Below are positions 1-12,800 of a stretch of 64,000 nucleotides of DNA, one piece after another. The stretch's first letter is position 1. Each line of letters starts with the position of its first letter. The DNA comes from Tetradesmus obliquus (taxonomy: Eukaryota; Chlorophyta; Chlorophyceae; Sphaeropleales; Scenedesmaceae), in NCBI GenBank assembly GCA_030272155.1, contig CP126193.1:7564001-7628000 (forward strand). Direction: 5' to 3'. The notes beneath the pieces were generated by a model that searched no databases, was not told the origin of the DNA, and was given only the letters and a program-made list of their open reading frames with translations. The translations under genes were made by a program, and so were the position numbers.

Positions 1-403
1 TGATATGAGAGGGCGGAGGGGCAATTGGGTGGTGGGAGCAGCATCATGATAGTGATGGCTGGTGCTGATGTACACGGATGTTACATGACATGTTCCAGTC
101 TGTTGGTGCGCATTCAACTGTGCGCAGTAGTGTTGCTGCCAGTGTGTTTGTGTGTGAGTGACAGGAAATCGCAGAAGGCAACCTTTTTTATTCCCGTTGA
201 GTTCCGGGCTGTATCTTGGCGTCTTACCACTGCGCATGGCTCTTTGAACCTGGTGATGATGGTTACAGTAGTCATGTTGATGTTGTTGTTGCCACATACC
301 AACTCTGCCGTGCTTTTTGCACAACAGATTATGCAAGAGATGAGGCTCTCTCGGGCCTGACACTCGTAGCGCTGATGGTGTGTACCGTTAGAAATGGTCG
401 TTG

Positions 404-476
404 CCAGTGTCACCTGGCTGTGTACTAGTGACACATGCGTGTCACTGGTGAGAGCTGTGCATGTGTCACTAGTGAC
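404..476. repeat. Cluster of GTGTCAC palindromes
   Basis: Positions 427-446 form a perfect inverted repeat: AGTGACAC, a 4-base loop ATGC, then GTGTCACT. Positions 465-476 are the 12-base palindrome GTCACTAGTGAC. A further GTGTCAC lies at about 407. Such clustering could be a protein-binding array or a small hairpin. No gene nearby explains it. Confidence 0.6.
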
Positions 477-910
477 GCCAGCTGTCGTCGCTGCAGCTGT
501 TCCCATGGGGTTCTGTCAGTTCTGCGGGGGAGGACAACATGGTGCACGGCCTGTGCATACGTCAACTGCTGTGCACCGGCCTGCATCTAGGACCTCTGCC
601 TGTGGTGGATCAACCGCCACGAGGCGCGATTGTGCTATTATGCATATGCATGCTGGCTGTGGCCAGATGGCATGTCAGCAACGCCTTGCAGGGCAATCAA
701 GGGTGGCTGCTATGGGGAGATCAATGCATGCTCTTGAGGTGCTGCTGCTCGCATCGTTGCAGTGCAGCAGCGCTTGGGGATGGAACTGTGGTGATGTTGA
801 CACACACCAGATGTGGATTTGTCAACAGAGGTCTCGGCGGTGTTTGGCATGGAACAGGTGTTGTTAACTCAAGGTGTTGAAACAGACGTGTGTGTTTCAT
901 CTGCATTGCG

Positions 911-2690
911 GCTGGCATGAATCAACAGCAGCTCCCACAACCCTTTTATGCAGGGATGGCAGGCGAGCCTGACGCATGGCTGTTGTTGTGGTTGTTTTGT
1001 TGCGATTCACAGGAGTCGGTTGGACTAACAGTGGCACTGCACATATGTTTTGCTGCCCTCGGCAGGGGTTGGCTGATGCCGCTGGCAGCAGCTGCTGCTC
1101 CAAGCAGCAGCCAACTTGTGTGGGTGCTACTACTACTGTCAGGAGCTCTTGGCGAGGCAGCCGCAGCTGCACCTTGCCCCTCATTGTGTTATTATTCAAA
1201 GGCAGCAGGCGTTTGTGCGTCTGAAGCACTCTGCTTTTTCTGGTTGCGGCAGCAGGCGCCATTTCACAATTCTACACTGACATATGCAGCACGTGCTCCT
1301 GTGCAGCCGCAGCTGCTCACATCAACACATGTGTCAGCGATCGGGGCTGTCACCGCACTTCATTTCGCGTGCAGGCGTGATTGCCGCCACGCGATTCATT
1401 GCCGCCGCTGCGTTGCTGGCGAGCTTTCACAGCAGGTGTTTGTAGGGATGGTTGCTCTTGAGAGTGTGTCGGCTGGCTTGATGGCTGGCAGTGACTGACG
1501 TGAACCAACAGCAGCCCCCACGCCCCTCTCACAGAGGAGTTGCAGGCAAGCCTGGTGCAAGGATGTTTCTACGCTGATTCACAGGAATCGGTTGGACAAG
1601 AAAGTGGCACTGCACGTATGTTTTGCTGCGCTGCGGCAGTGGCTAGCCAGTGGCAGCAGCTGCTGCTCAAGCAGCAGCCAAAGCATGTGTGGGTGCTACA
1701 GAGTCCGCAACTGTCAGGACCTCTTGGCGGGGCAGCCGCAGCGTTGCCTTGCCCCTCATTGTATGATTGTTCACAGGCAGCAGCGGCATTGTGCATGGCT
1801 ACTGCATGAGTTCGCCCACTCTGGATGCGGCAGCAGGCATCACTCCAAACTTCCTGTACTGACTCATGCAGGTTGCGCTCTTGTGCGGCCTCAGCTGCTG
1901 ACACCATCACATGTTTTGGCGATCAGGGCTGTCACCGCACTCCAACTTCCTCCTCGCGTGCAGGCGTGATTGCCGCCACGCGATTCATTGCTGCCGCTGC
2001 GTTGCTGGCGTGCTGTTACAACAGGCGTTTGTAGGAATGGTTTGCTCTTGAGAGTGTGTCGGCTGGCTTGATGGCTGGTCGTGACTGGCATGAACCAACA
2101 GCGGCTCCCACGCCCCTCTCACACAGGAGAGGCAGGCGAGCCTGGTGCAAGGATTTTGCTACGCTGTTTCACAGGAGTCAGTTGGACAAGAAAGTGGCAC
2201 TGCACGTATGTTATGCTGCGCGGGGCAGTGGCTGGCTGCTGCCACTGGCAGCAGCTGCTGCTCCAAGCAGCAGCTAAAGCATGTGTTGGTGCTACAGAGT
2301 CCGCAACTGTCAGGACCTCTTGGCACGGCAGCCGCAGCGTTGCCTTTGCCCCTGATTGTATGATTGTTCACAGGCAGCAGCGGCATTGTGCATGGCTACT
2401 GCATGAGTTCGCCCACTCTGGATGCGGCAGCAGGCATCATTCCAAACTTCCTGTACCGACGCATGCAGGTTGCGCTCTTGTGCGGCCTCAGCTGCTGACA
2501 CCATCACATGTTTTGGCGTTCAGGGCTGTCACCGCACTCCAGCTTCCTCCTCGCGTGCAGGCGTGATTGCTGCCACGCGATTCATTGCCGCCGCTGCGTT
2601 GCTGGCGTTTTTTCACAACAGGTGTTGGTAGGGATGGTGTGCTTTCGAGGGTTTGCCGGCTGGCTTAATGACTGGCCATGACTGATTTGC
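911..2690. repeat. Tandem repeat, three ~590 bp units
   Basis: Three consecutive units start near 911, 1492 and 2081. Each opens with a stretch like 'tgaaccaacagc', carries 'ggacaagaaagtggcactgcac' in units 2 and 3, and closes with 'gagtgtgtcggctggcttgatggctgg' or a variant. Units 2 and 3 are much closer to each other than to unit 1. Frames run through the units but are interrupted and show no family signature, so this is treated as non-coding satellite-like duplication. No terminal inverted repeats or transposase were seen. Confidence 0.8.
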
Positions 2691-3836
2691 GCGGGGAGTG
2701 CTGGCTCAATCTGCACTCCCATAACATGCCTCGTCTTCGAGCACTTGGCTTCTGGCCTGCTTTTAATCTCACACACCATTCATCAGCAGCCTTCCAGTAC
2801 TACAAGCTGGCTGGTATCCGCATGTGCAAAGCGCAATTGCACACCGACTCGTTACGCTATGTCAGGCACTGTTTCAAGAAAGGCATTGCAGGCATGATTG
2901 TGGTTATCCTTTGGCAACTGGTGTGTTACTTGTGTTCTGCGACGGCGTTTAGCTGGCGTTGTGCTGCGTCCGCAGTGCAGCGCACACAGCATGGCAGTGC
3001 TGGCCTTGCTATCTGCACACTGCACCATCTTTATTTCTGGCACATTCTGTGGTGACTTCTGCCGCACAGGAACGATTGTTCGTGATGATACTCCAGAGCA
3101 TTTGTTGCTGTCGAATAGATCCAGACCTGGAGCATAGTGGCTTGGCTGCGATACATTGGTTATGTCAAGGCTTCCGGTCAGAGATGGCAATGCACATGCC
3201 ATTTGTTATGTACGGGGGTTTGAGCCCCAAACGCATATGCAACACAGTCGCATGTATACGCCATCCATAGTCATTTCAGGTGATGGCTGCTGCTTTGCGG
3301 CAGCTCCAGACTGTGCATGTTTGTATGTTTCGAGCACCCTGAGAACCTTGCACGAGCAACACCACCAGCACTACGCAGTGCGGGTTTACTGCCCTCTTTA
3401 GTTTCCAACTCATGCTTGAGTGCCTCTGCCACTCTCATATGACTCTGGTTGTTGCACGGCACCAGGCAGGAGTTGCTGCTTTGTATCAGCTTGGTCTGCA
3501 CATGAAAAGTGCTTCATTGGCCAGGCACATCTCTGTGCCTTGCGCAAGGTGCCTTGTGTTCTGCATGGCTGCGCTTGTCTTAAACAGTAGCTGATGCGCT
3601 GTCTGGCTCCATGCTTTGGCACAGCAAATCAATGCTCGGAGGCTGCCAATGTGTTGTACAACAACGCATTGGCATAGTCCTGGGCAGAGCCATGTGCGCG
3701 CTTGCTGCGCTAATGCCTGGCGTCAGATTGCGAATTATTACCTATCTGCGTCATGTGCAGTCGTCAGGTGGTTTTGCAGTCCTCATGCACTGGCGCTTAG
3801 CACTACTGTTGAGCATCACTGCTGCGGCGCAGCCGC

Positions 3837-3985
3837 CACTGCACACTGCCTCAGCACATGACAGTTTGGCGGGCCTGTATAGGCTACCATATGCGACGAG
3901 GCCATATGTTACGGACGTCTACTGGATACTGCACGCTGCCTCAGCACATGACAACTGCACACTGCCTCAGCACATGACAGCTTTT
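3837..3985. repeat. Three copies of a ~24 bp motif
   Basis: The motif 'ctgcctcagcacatgaca' occurs three times, near 3846, 3938 and 3963. The last two are almost adjacent, and the first is about 90 bp upstream. No gene contains it. Confidence 0.6.
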
Positions 3986-6900
3986 GAGTAAGATCCATTT
4001 GAGCCTTGCTAAGCCGCACTGCTACGGGGTTCGGCGCACTGGTGTTCAATATCCAATCGCCATGTTTCACATGTTTCTTTTAGTTGCTCTGTACTTGCTT
4101 CCTTCTGATGGACGTGCAGCATGGGCTCCTGCAGCTCAGCCCATGCTTGCGCTTTGCATCACTGCGGCTCGTCCTGTGGTCTTGATCTATGCGGCTGACC
4201 AGTGATGACACAGCTGACGCTGTAGTTGTGATGTCTTTCTGTTGCTGCATTGCTGACTGGCCAGGACAGCATTTGTTGGCTTTTTCATAAGCAGCTGGCA
4301 GGCAGGCATTTCCAGCGAGCCTGCTGTTGCTAATGCAAGGCGCATGTGGAGGCTGCTGTGCTACTGCAGCTGTCCTCCCTTTCGGTCACAATGTAACAGC
4401 GTGTTGCAGTGTATGCTGTATTCTGCGTGTCTGTGCCTGCTGCATTTTTTCGGTGCCTGCAGTGTTATACACTGCTTGTGTTGTCAGAGCCTTCATTTGG
4501 TGTTGGCTAAGCCACATCACACACTTGGTCTATGCGCCTTTGAGTCTTGATGCATGTGGTTACAACCACGGCACACAGAACTATCTGCGCTCTGTGTGTG
4601 TGTTTCATTCACGTGAAATGCACAGTGCTACTGTTTATGATTTGGCCCTGGCAAGGCAGGGATGGGGTGGGTGCGGCTGCAGCAGCAGCGGGGCTGTGAG
4701 GAGCAAAAGGAGCTGCCTGCTGTTGTTTATGTTCCGAGGCGCATTGTATTGGCCAACCTGGCACCAGTCTGGCATGGTGTTGCTTCCCTGCACAACGGTG
4801 TACACAGCACAGTGTTAACACTGCTGCAGTTGCTCGGCATGCTGATGCCTGAGGATCCAGAGGGAGGCTTGGCTAGCATTGCGCTGCTGTGCTTGCAGTG
4901 TTGGCGCAATTATCGTACTATTGAATGGAGCTGGCATGTCACCCATGCTTTTGGTGGTGCTCGTACGACAGAGTATGCCAGTTTGACGTGATGCGTCAGC
5001 TGTGCGTGCCTAGCGGACACGCGTCGCATTTCCCGAGGCCATGATATGACAACGCTTTGTGCAATCCCCTGCTAACAGTCCAGCAGCAGGCTGCAGCTCA
5101 TGCCCACTGCATGTTCAATGTGTCGTGTTTGCTCCTTTGCCTTGTTTCTGTTGCACAGTGTGTGCAGCACTGTTACATTGGCAGCACTGACATGTATTGC
5201 TGTTAGCACGTATGACTGTGACGAAGTGCTTCATTCGGCTCTTGCCACCTGGCACGGTTTCTGATCAACGGCGTTTTGTTGCGCATCTTTGTCTTGATAA
5301 GCCTGCACGCATACTGAACGCTGCAAGGTTTTGCGCATGATGGATTTTGCAGCGCTGTGTAGGCGCTGGCCATGCGTGTGTGTGGCGTACTGTCCTATGT
5401 TATTTGCTATGTTCTGCTCCGTTGCATGGAAAGCACACACCTGTGTGAGGTATCGTGTCAAGGTGCATACACCCGATGCACGGGTACAGGCACCCATACG
5501 CACGTGGCTGTACAGACAAACATACATGCCGCGTGCTTCAGTACAGTGCTGGACTCCAGCACTGTTGAACAGTCAGTCCTGCACCCACTTGTTCCGTACG
5601 TACAGGTTACGATTGCATGTATGAGGTTGACCGTGAGGTACATGCACATACAGACACTTGCATGGCATATGCAAGCCGCACGCATTCCAAGATTGCGGCG
5701 TTTTGTGAGGCATGGGAGGTGCGGCCAGCCTTGCAGGCGTCTTGGCCGCACATACCATGTTTTGTTGTTATACAATTTCAACTGTGATGTGCATAGCAGG
5801 CGACACGTGCAGCAACCTTCTCAAAAGGCAGTTTTAGCTCGTGCGTCTGCTGGATGCACACTCACCTGCTGATGAGGTTTGAACAACACATGATATGCGC
5901 TGTACTTGTACATACATTGCTGCGGTAAACTCCCCAACGCAGGCATATGCTACTATTGCTGGGCACCTCTGGTGATAGGTTGCTGGATGTGCCATGCTGG
6001 TGAGGCCGTGCCTCACTGGCAGTGCAATTGGGTTCGCTCAATCGTCCTATGGCAACGAGCCAGCAGATTTTTGTGCGCCCCCGGGGGGGCCCCCTTGATG
6101 AAGATACATTGCATTGCAACGCTATTCTGCTTGCAATCTCATTAGCAATAATGCGCGCTGCTCCTGTTTCCGCACACCCATCTGCAGGTGTGCATCCCAT
6201 GCCAGCACCACCACACTGTGACAGGGGTCTTGGCTTGGTCAACTGCAGGACAAGTTGAGGACAGCCCGAGTTATGCTTTGGTGGCCAGAGCCACAGTTTT
6301 TAGGTACACGACGCTTCAAAGCGTCGCATTTCAAGTGTCGTGTAGCATCATCGGCTCGCCACTGCACACTGAACGCTCACCCGAAGGTCACTGCGAACCT
6401 GGGTTGGAGGCCTCGCCAGATAATCTCATCCACGATTCAACTGCGCGCAGTGTTGAGACCAGGAGCCAGACATATTGTTTTACTACCCGTTGAATGTGTT
6501 TTGCTGGCTTGTATCCGGCGCTCAAGTCGGTATTGACTTGAAGAAGCTATGACGCCTGCCAGCTTGACTGCTGCCTGCCGAGTGACAGGCGTGAATATGG
6601 GGCCTGAGACGTTCAAAAGATCGATCTTGTTTCTCGAAGGCCGTAAAGGTGCTTCCAATAATCTTCACGTTCCGCACACAGTTCTAACACTGTAGATTAA
6701 CAGCCAGCATCCCTGGTTTTAGATTGTCTACTCGCCGGCATACAGGCAAATTCTGATCATCATCATGCTCCGTGCATCTAGCCAGTCTGGTAATGTCAAT
6801 AGAGTAGCCTCACTTGCTCTCGAACCTTGCAGCTAGCCTGGTGTGATAGCTAGTGCCAACGCTAGTGCCAGTTCTTGCGAGCAGTTGTCGTTAGCACTTT

Positions 6901-7200
6901 TCTAAGGTTATATTTGCACGAATACAGCTGCACTCGTCGCTGGGAAGCACCGGTGAGTGGTTTTGAGGGCACTACATTCATTAGGGGTGCTGCGAGTTGT
7001 TTCAAGCACGATCAAGCAAAGTTTTTGGCTTTGCTTCAAGTTTGGTTCGCTACTGGTTGAACTTCAGACATGTCGTCATCCTCAGCGCGCATCCTCAGCA
7101 GCGATCCTCTTCAGGCGACATAGCACCTGGACAAGGTCCATTGCTCTGCATGAAAATGATTCGTTGTGTATTATGTGTGTTTTTGCCTACTGCAGGCGCC

Positions 7201-8012
7201 ATGGCATCCACGGACTCCTCAACGTCAAGCGGTGGCGCGAAGCGCAGCAAGCTCTCAACCTGCAAGGTGAGCAAAGATCTGGAAACAACTGCTGAATCAG
7301 TCACGCCTGCGCACCTCGACGTTTCCTGCCGTGGGTCATCAAGTGAATTTGTGGCCGACACGGCACTACACGGAAACAAGTGGCAGGCAGCACATCACTC
7401 AAGATTCGCGATCGTCTGATCGGCAATTAAAACACTGCCATCCATCTCTCAACGTGTCACAACCTTATGTTCTTTGTTTCAATAATCGTCCGCAGGCTCA
7501 GGGCTGCAACATGGACCTGAGTGATGCTGGCAAGTACTGCCTGAAGAAACGGCTGTGCCCCAGGCACTTAAGGGCAGATGCACTGCGGCTTACTGATCAG
7601 GGCGAGGCCCTGTTCAGGTTCTGCCAGCAGTGTGGCAAGCTGGAGCCCCTGGCACGCTTCGAGGGCAACAAAAGGTGAGCCCAGCCACTGCTAGGGTTTG
7701 CGGTTTACGCTCGGCTGCAGGCATTGTGCAGCCAGCAGCGAGCAATGTTCCAAGTGTCATCAGTGTTAGAGCAGGCTGCGGCATCTCTGCATCTGCGTAA
7801 ACACGAGCACGATGTGCATGGTGGATGCTGTCAGCGTGCCAGCCGCGCGCCAGGCAACACTCCCTTTCTTAAAAACCGCATGCTGTATGCTGCGCTGCGC
7901 TGTGCTTGCAGGAGTTGCCGCACCAGCCTCGCCAAGCGCCGCATCAGCCATGCAGATGATGACACAGCAGCAGCTCGTGCTCAGCCCATTCATGCCTGCC
8001 AGCAGCAGCAGC

Positions 8013-8049
<37 letters not shown>

Positions 8050-8884
8050 CCATGTCGACCTAATGATGCACAGCAGCAGCAGCCTTTGCAGCAGCCTGGA
8101 CACCTGTGCTGGCGTCACCCTGGCCGCCACACACGATGGTGCTGCGGCTAACACCATGTACCTGCCAGTGATGACGGCACCAGCAGCAGCACAGCGCGCA
8201 TGGTCGACAGATGCTGCTGCTGCCGCCCTTGCAGAGGAATGGTGTGGCGTCCTGCAGCAGCAGCAGCAGCAGGATGAGGATGAGATGGACATGTGTACAC
8301 TGCAGTCGCTGCTAGAGCTAGAGCTGCACCACAGCAGCAGCAGCAGCAGCGATGAAGTCATGGGCAGCGATGTGGACGTTATGCTGCTTCTTGAGCAGGA
8401 GCTGCTGGCTGCTGCTGCAGCAGCAGGCTGTGAGAAGAGCCTGGCACCTTCAGGCGCTGCTGCTGCTGCTGCTGCTGCCACTGCTAGCTCCGGATGCTTT
8501 GCTGTGGCGCAGCCTGCACTGTTCTATGGCACTCCTGCAACGCAGCAGTCATTCTACGCTGCACCAGCACAGCAGATGACAGCAGGTTGCGCAGCAGGGG
8601 CGCCTGGTATCTTCATGCCCGCAGCTTGCTACACCAGCATCCTGCCATATCAGTCTTACACAGGAACAGCCGCGCCAGCAGCAGCGTGCAGTGCGCCTGC
8701 AGCAGCGGCGTTGAAAAGGACCTACCTGCAGCAGAGGCTGCAGGAGTTGACAGTGCAGTGTGCTCAGCTGTCGCAGATGTATAATGAGCTCGTGTCATCC
8801 CAGTCGCAGATCCAGTCGGCTGCTGCTGCTGCTGCTGCTGTCTGTGGTGCAGATGTGTTGACGTGCAGGGAGGGCTACCTGTGA
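7201..8884 (+). CDS. SBP-box (SQUAMOSA promoter-binding-like) transcription factor
   Basis: Three exons: 7201-7266, 7496-7674 and 7912-8884; 405 residues. The SBP domain spans about residues 21-92 and is split by both introns. Visible parts are C-x4-C (21, 26), C43 and H46 for zinc site 1, the FCQQC motif (64-68), and KRSC (81-84), followed by a basic LAKRR-type nuclear-localisation segment. SBP factors bind GTAC-core DNA; in algae the family includes the copper regulator CRR1, but nothing here assigns that role. The site-2 histidine expected after FCQQC (CxxFH in the family) is a glutamate here (CGKLE). The rest is low complexity: Gln, Ser and Ala runs plus acidic patches typical of activation regions. 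The start ATG has a strong context (gccATGG) and follows an acceptor, suggesting a 5' UTR intron. Confidence 0.85.
7998..8048 (+). repeat. CAG microsatellite in the SBP coding exon
   Basis: A nearly pure CAG run encodes polyglutamine just downstream of the SBP domain. Similar CAG and GCT runs recur through the same exon, near 8250-8275 and 8455-8480. Confidence 0.9.
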
Positions 8885-10258
8885 TGGTTTTTTTGCGGGA
8901 GTGCTAGCACTGCCATGGCGTGACCAGGTTTTGCACAATCTGCTGCAAAGCGTGCGCTCTTTGCTCGGTGCAGGTGATGTGCCGTACCTTGTTTGCTGGC
9001 ACTGCTACTATAATAACTGATATCTATCTGGTATGCATGCTACATCACGACGCATACTGCTGTTGCATACGTGTGATGGCATAGTACAATTGCTACTGCT
9101 GCAAATGCGTGCATATTATTTCATCAGACCAGTCCCTGATGTGGTTTCCACATCGCATACTGGCCCACATACTTGCATGCATTTGGTCTTACTAGCAGTG
9201 ACAACGCTGCTGCAGTGGCTGCTTTCCTGCTGCCCATTGCTTGTTGTCAGGTTATTCTGGCAGTTGTTGCATTGGCCAGGCAGCCTGAATGTGAGATACT
9301 CCATCAGATACAGCACTGTTACTTTCGTGAGCAATCAATCGTAGTCTGATACTACTACCTTGCAGCCTTTGCAAGCGCACTGAAGCCTTTGACCAGCATC
9401 AACATGGCTCCTTTCTTGTGCTGCTCGCCTGCTACAGTAACTTACTGTGACAGTAGCAGCAGCACGCATGCATGCTGTATGGTGTCTGCACTGGCGCCAT
9501 GCATACTACTCAACCGGCTACTAGTTCCTTGAACAATCTGGGCACGTATCAAGCATTGTGCTGGCTTGTCAGCCATGACACATTGTTGCCAACGTGTCTA
9601 TTGCATGGCACAGCGTAGCGTGCTGTTTTTGCTTGCGTGCTTTTGCTTGTTGAGAGGACCGACTTGCAGTGCAGCGTGCTCCTTTGCTTGAGTGCTGTGT
9701 GCAGCTGTGGCGGCAGCCGCGCCATTTTGCTGGAGACCATCAATTCACACATACTATTGTCATCATCATCACTTCTCTCGGCAACAATTGCGTAAGTGCT
9801 ACACAGCTGCAGTGCACCTGCAGCAGCTGCCGCTTGCTATCTTTTGGCTACTATATGCGCTGTATTATGGGCTAACTAATATTGCACTTGTCAGTCAGCG
9901 GCATGTGTGGAGAGGCAGCTGGTTCCTTCATGCATGTTTGTTGCGCACAGGCAGGGTAGCATGGGTGGGTGAGGATGCCGTGCCATGTGTGTAGTTGAGG
10001 TTGGCTAGGCAGTAGCAGTTATACAGGTGCGCTGTGCCTGTGGCGGGAGTTTGGTTTGCTGTCGCTGCCTGTGCCCCATGCTTTGGCGCCGCATGTGTGG
10101 CGTTTGAGGCAGTACCCTGCTGGTGTGTTTGCTTGAGCGCTGTGATACGGCCTGCATTGATCTGCCGTGCTTGAGATCATGCATGTCACATGAGTAGTAC
10201 TCGGCCCACGACTTGCAGCATTAGATCTTCTCGGCGTTTGATCTTCAGTCTCACGCGT

Positions 10259-10400
10259 GCCTCCTGATGTGCATTGCTCCGTGTTCAATTGCAGCCTCAG
10301 GCGTTGATGTGCAGAGCTCAGTGTTTGATTCCAGCCTTAGGCATTGATGTGCAATGCTCAGATGTGAATCGCAGCCTCAGGTGTTGATGTGCAGGGCTTA
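10259..10400. repeat. Short tandem repeat of ~45-50 bp
   Basis: About four degenerate copies of a unit resembling 'cagcctcaggcgttgatgtgcag' followed by 'ctcagtgtt'. The copies differ by several substitutions, so the array looks old. Confidence 0.6.
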
Positions 10401-10975
10401 GTGTTCAGCCATAGTACTTGCGGTGTCATGGCATCATTCAAGAGCGCTTGATAGGCACAGGGCTGTGAAGTGTGAGTGCTGCTTCTGCTCCTCTTGATCG
10501 TGTATGTCATGCTTGCGCTGGCAGTATCTGTGACTGATTGTGTCTGAGTGTATAGTCGATTGCAGTGCAGTTGTCATTCAGTGTGCTTGCAAACGGTCTT
10601 CTGTGCTGCTCGCAGGCAGTGACCTGTGCTGCAGCAAATTCAGGCAAATGAGGCTCAGTCTGAAGTTCACTACAAATGGTTTTGAGTGCTGCTAGGCGTA
10701 CAGTTGCTTGCATCGTCAGCGAGCGGCCGTACTTCGTAGTGCACTAACCAGTTGCCAAACCTGGTATTGAATGCAGCTCTACATACTTTTTCAAACATGC
10801 TCTATGCCTGTGGTCCAATCAAGCATCAGAGGCTTCACTGTTCTGTGTCCCTCCACCGTCCGTGTGTCTCTTGATGTCGCCTATGTGTGCTCTGTCATGT
10901 AGCTGCCTGCCTGAGCAGCTATCGATTGGTCCAAAAAAGCAGCAGGCCGTACGGCCGTGCTACCCGCATGGATTG

Positions 10976-11352
10976 TGTGGGGTGTCGCAGTGGCTGTTGC
11001 GTGGTAGCGTCGTTGCATTGGCGGCGATTGCCGCCTGTACGCGCCAAGCAACTGATCTGCTCAGCCAACATTGTGCCATAGTTTGAGGTGTGTGTGAGGC
11101 GCAAGTAGCACTTGTGGCGCTTGCAGCTGTCATGAGTTGTACACATTCTGGGTGCTTGAATCTGTACAGGTCATGCGCTGGCTCTGTGTGAGTCCAGGCT
11201 GCTTCACAGGAAGTTACATTTCCGACCCATTGATTGATGATGTTGGTTGTAAGTATCAGTACTGCTCGCACTGTTATGTGGGGTGTCGCAGTGGCTGCTG
11301 CGTGGCGGCATTGCTGCACTGGCGGCGATTGCCGCCAAGCAACTGATCTGAT
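10976..11352. repeat. Direct repeat pair (~75 bp)
   Basis: The block 'ggggtgtcgcagtggctg' through 'ggcggcgattgccgcc' and 'caagcaactgatctg' occurs at about 10976-11062 and again at 11278-11352, in direct orientation. The second copy lacks about ten bases near its end. Confidence 0.7.
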
Positions 11353-12342
11353 GGGTCCCGACTCATTGTGGGGTGGAGCACAAGGCCTGCGCCTGATGCA
11401 CAAAAACCCTCTAGACTTTGTGCAGTACATGGTGTTGTGTTCATGGCCCGAGTGCCGCTCGTCAATCATGGGGCACTTCTGTCCTGTGCAGTATGCACCC
11501 TTGGCACATATCGCCTGCGGCACGTTGGATTTTCATGGCAGCGGCCGACTTTTGCGGTGGTTGGATGTCTCTGTTGAGGTCGCCAGGCAGCACAGTGCTT
11601 CAAATTGCAGCTGTTGGACTCTTGGTGTTGCAGCAGCCGCACCATTTGCGATGCGAATGCAGCACGAGTGTGGGTACTGCCGCGCTGCGGCACAAAAACA
11701 TCGCATGAACGTGTGAAATGGAGCCCCCAGCCATACCACAGGAACCTGGCGCTTCACTGATTACATATCCCTTTAGAGACTCTATATACAGAGGGGCTGA
11801 TTACCGTCCACCGCTACAAACTGCGCATGTGCTTTACATATTGGGCTGCTGCAGTACACTGTGTTGTGCTCGAAGACAGGGCACCTGGTGTGTGGCTGCA
11901 CATGCATTTTGTGATGGTCGCTGCATTTTCTGCTTGCATGCTTGCAGCGGCTTACTACGCGGCAGCTGTTTGCTGTGCCTGAATGCCCCGGCCAGTGCAT
12001 ACCAGACGGCGCATGGGCATGTATGGTGGATGAATGCTGTCGCAGCACCCACAGCAGCCTATCTTGGCCGCAGAATGTGCGTGGAATCATCGAATGATAT
12101 CTTGCTATGCTGCAGGCTGCCTGTTTATGATGCAGAATGCCTGCCAGAACAGCCTGTGCAGCTTGTTGCAGGCACAACTGACCTTACAGCTGCCAGTTAT
12201 TCGGAGTACTAATATTGTGTTGGCTACAATCAAGGGTTGTAGTGGCTGCGATTGACAATCAAAAGTGTGCATTGTTGCGCATGCTGCTGTTAGGCGCAGC
12301 CTGCCTCTGGCAGCTGGTCTGCGGGAATATGTGGCTGTTGAT

Positions 12343-12800
12343 CGCTTGACATGCATTCAGCAAGGCAGCATCACCCAGGGCAATGCTGTTGGCTTGCCTA
12401 ATGGGGCGTGTGGATGCCTTGCCCTTTTACAGCTGCTGCACTTGCAGCAGCTGGGGAATGCTTGCTCCATCATTGATTGCAGCACTGTTGAGTGCTCGCT
12501 TGACATGCATTCAGCAAGGCAGCATCACCCAGGGCAATGCTGTTGGCTTGCCTAATGGGGCGTGTGGATGCCTTGCCCTTTTACAGCTGCTGCACTTGCA
12601 GCAGCTGGGGAATGCTTGCTCCATCATTGATTGCAGCACTGTTGAGTGCTCGCTTGACATGCATTCAGCAAGGCAGCATCACCCAGGGCAATGCTGTTGG
12701 CTTGCCTAATGGGGCGTTTGGATGCCTTGCCCTTTTGCAGCTCCTGCACTTGCAGCAGCTGGGTGATGTTCGCTCCGAACCTTTGACTGCAGCATTGTGG
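12343..12800. repeat. Tandem repeat, three 154 bp units
   Basis: Units begin at 12343, 12497 and 12651 with 'cgcttgacatgcattcagc'. The first two junctions are almost identical, and the third unit diverges towards its end. Each unit contains the near-palindrome 'agctgctgcacttgcagcagct'. The period (154) is not a multiple of three, so the frames seen in each unit do not continue as a repeat protein. The unit length and absence of spacers argue against CRISPR. Confidence 0.85.

Larger units (their letters stand above)
1..7200. other. Region without a supported gene
   Basis: No reading frame here shows a recognisable domain, a consistent exon chain or a plausible start. The sequence is GT-rich with scattered CAG/CTG. 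It holds the palindromic GTGTCAC cluster near 404-476, a three-copy ~590 bp tandem repeat (911-2690), and a short repeated motif at 3837-3985. The last few hundred bases probably contain the 5' UTR and promoter of the SBP-box gene, because a good acceptor (CTGCAG) sits just before its start codon at 7201. Confidence 0.6.

Noticed and set aside
890-2566. Cys/Ala-rich frames inside the ~590 bp repeats
   Set aside because: They change frame between units and have no conserved reading frame, so the repeat is treated as non-coding.
12343-12800. CRISPR-like direct repeats
   Set aside because: Units are 154 bp, adjacent and without spacers, in a eukaryotic genome.
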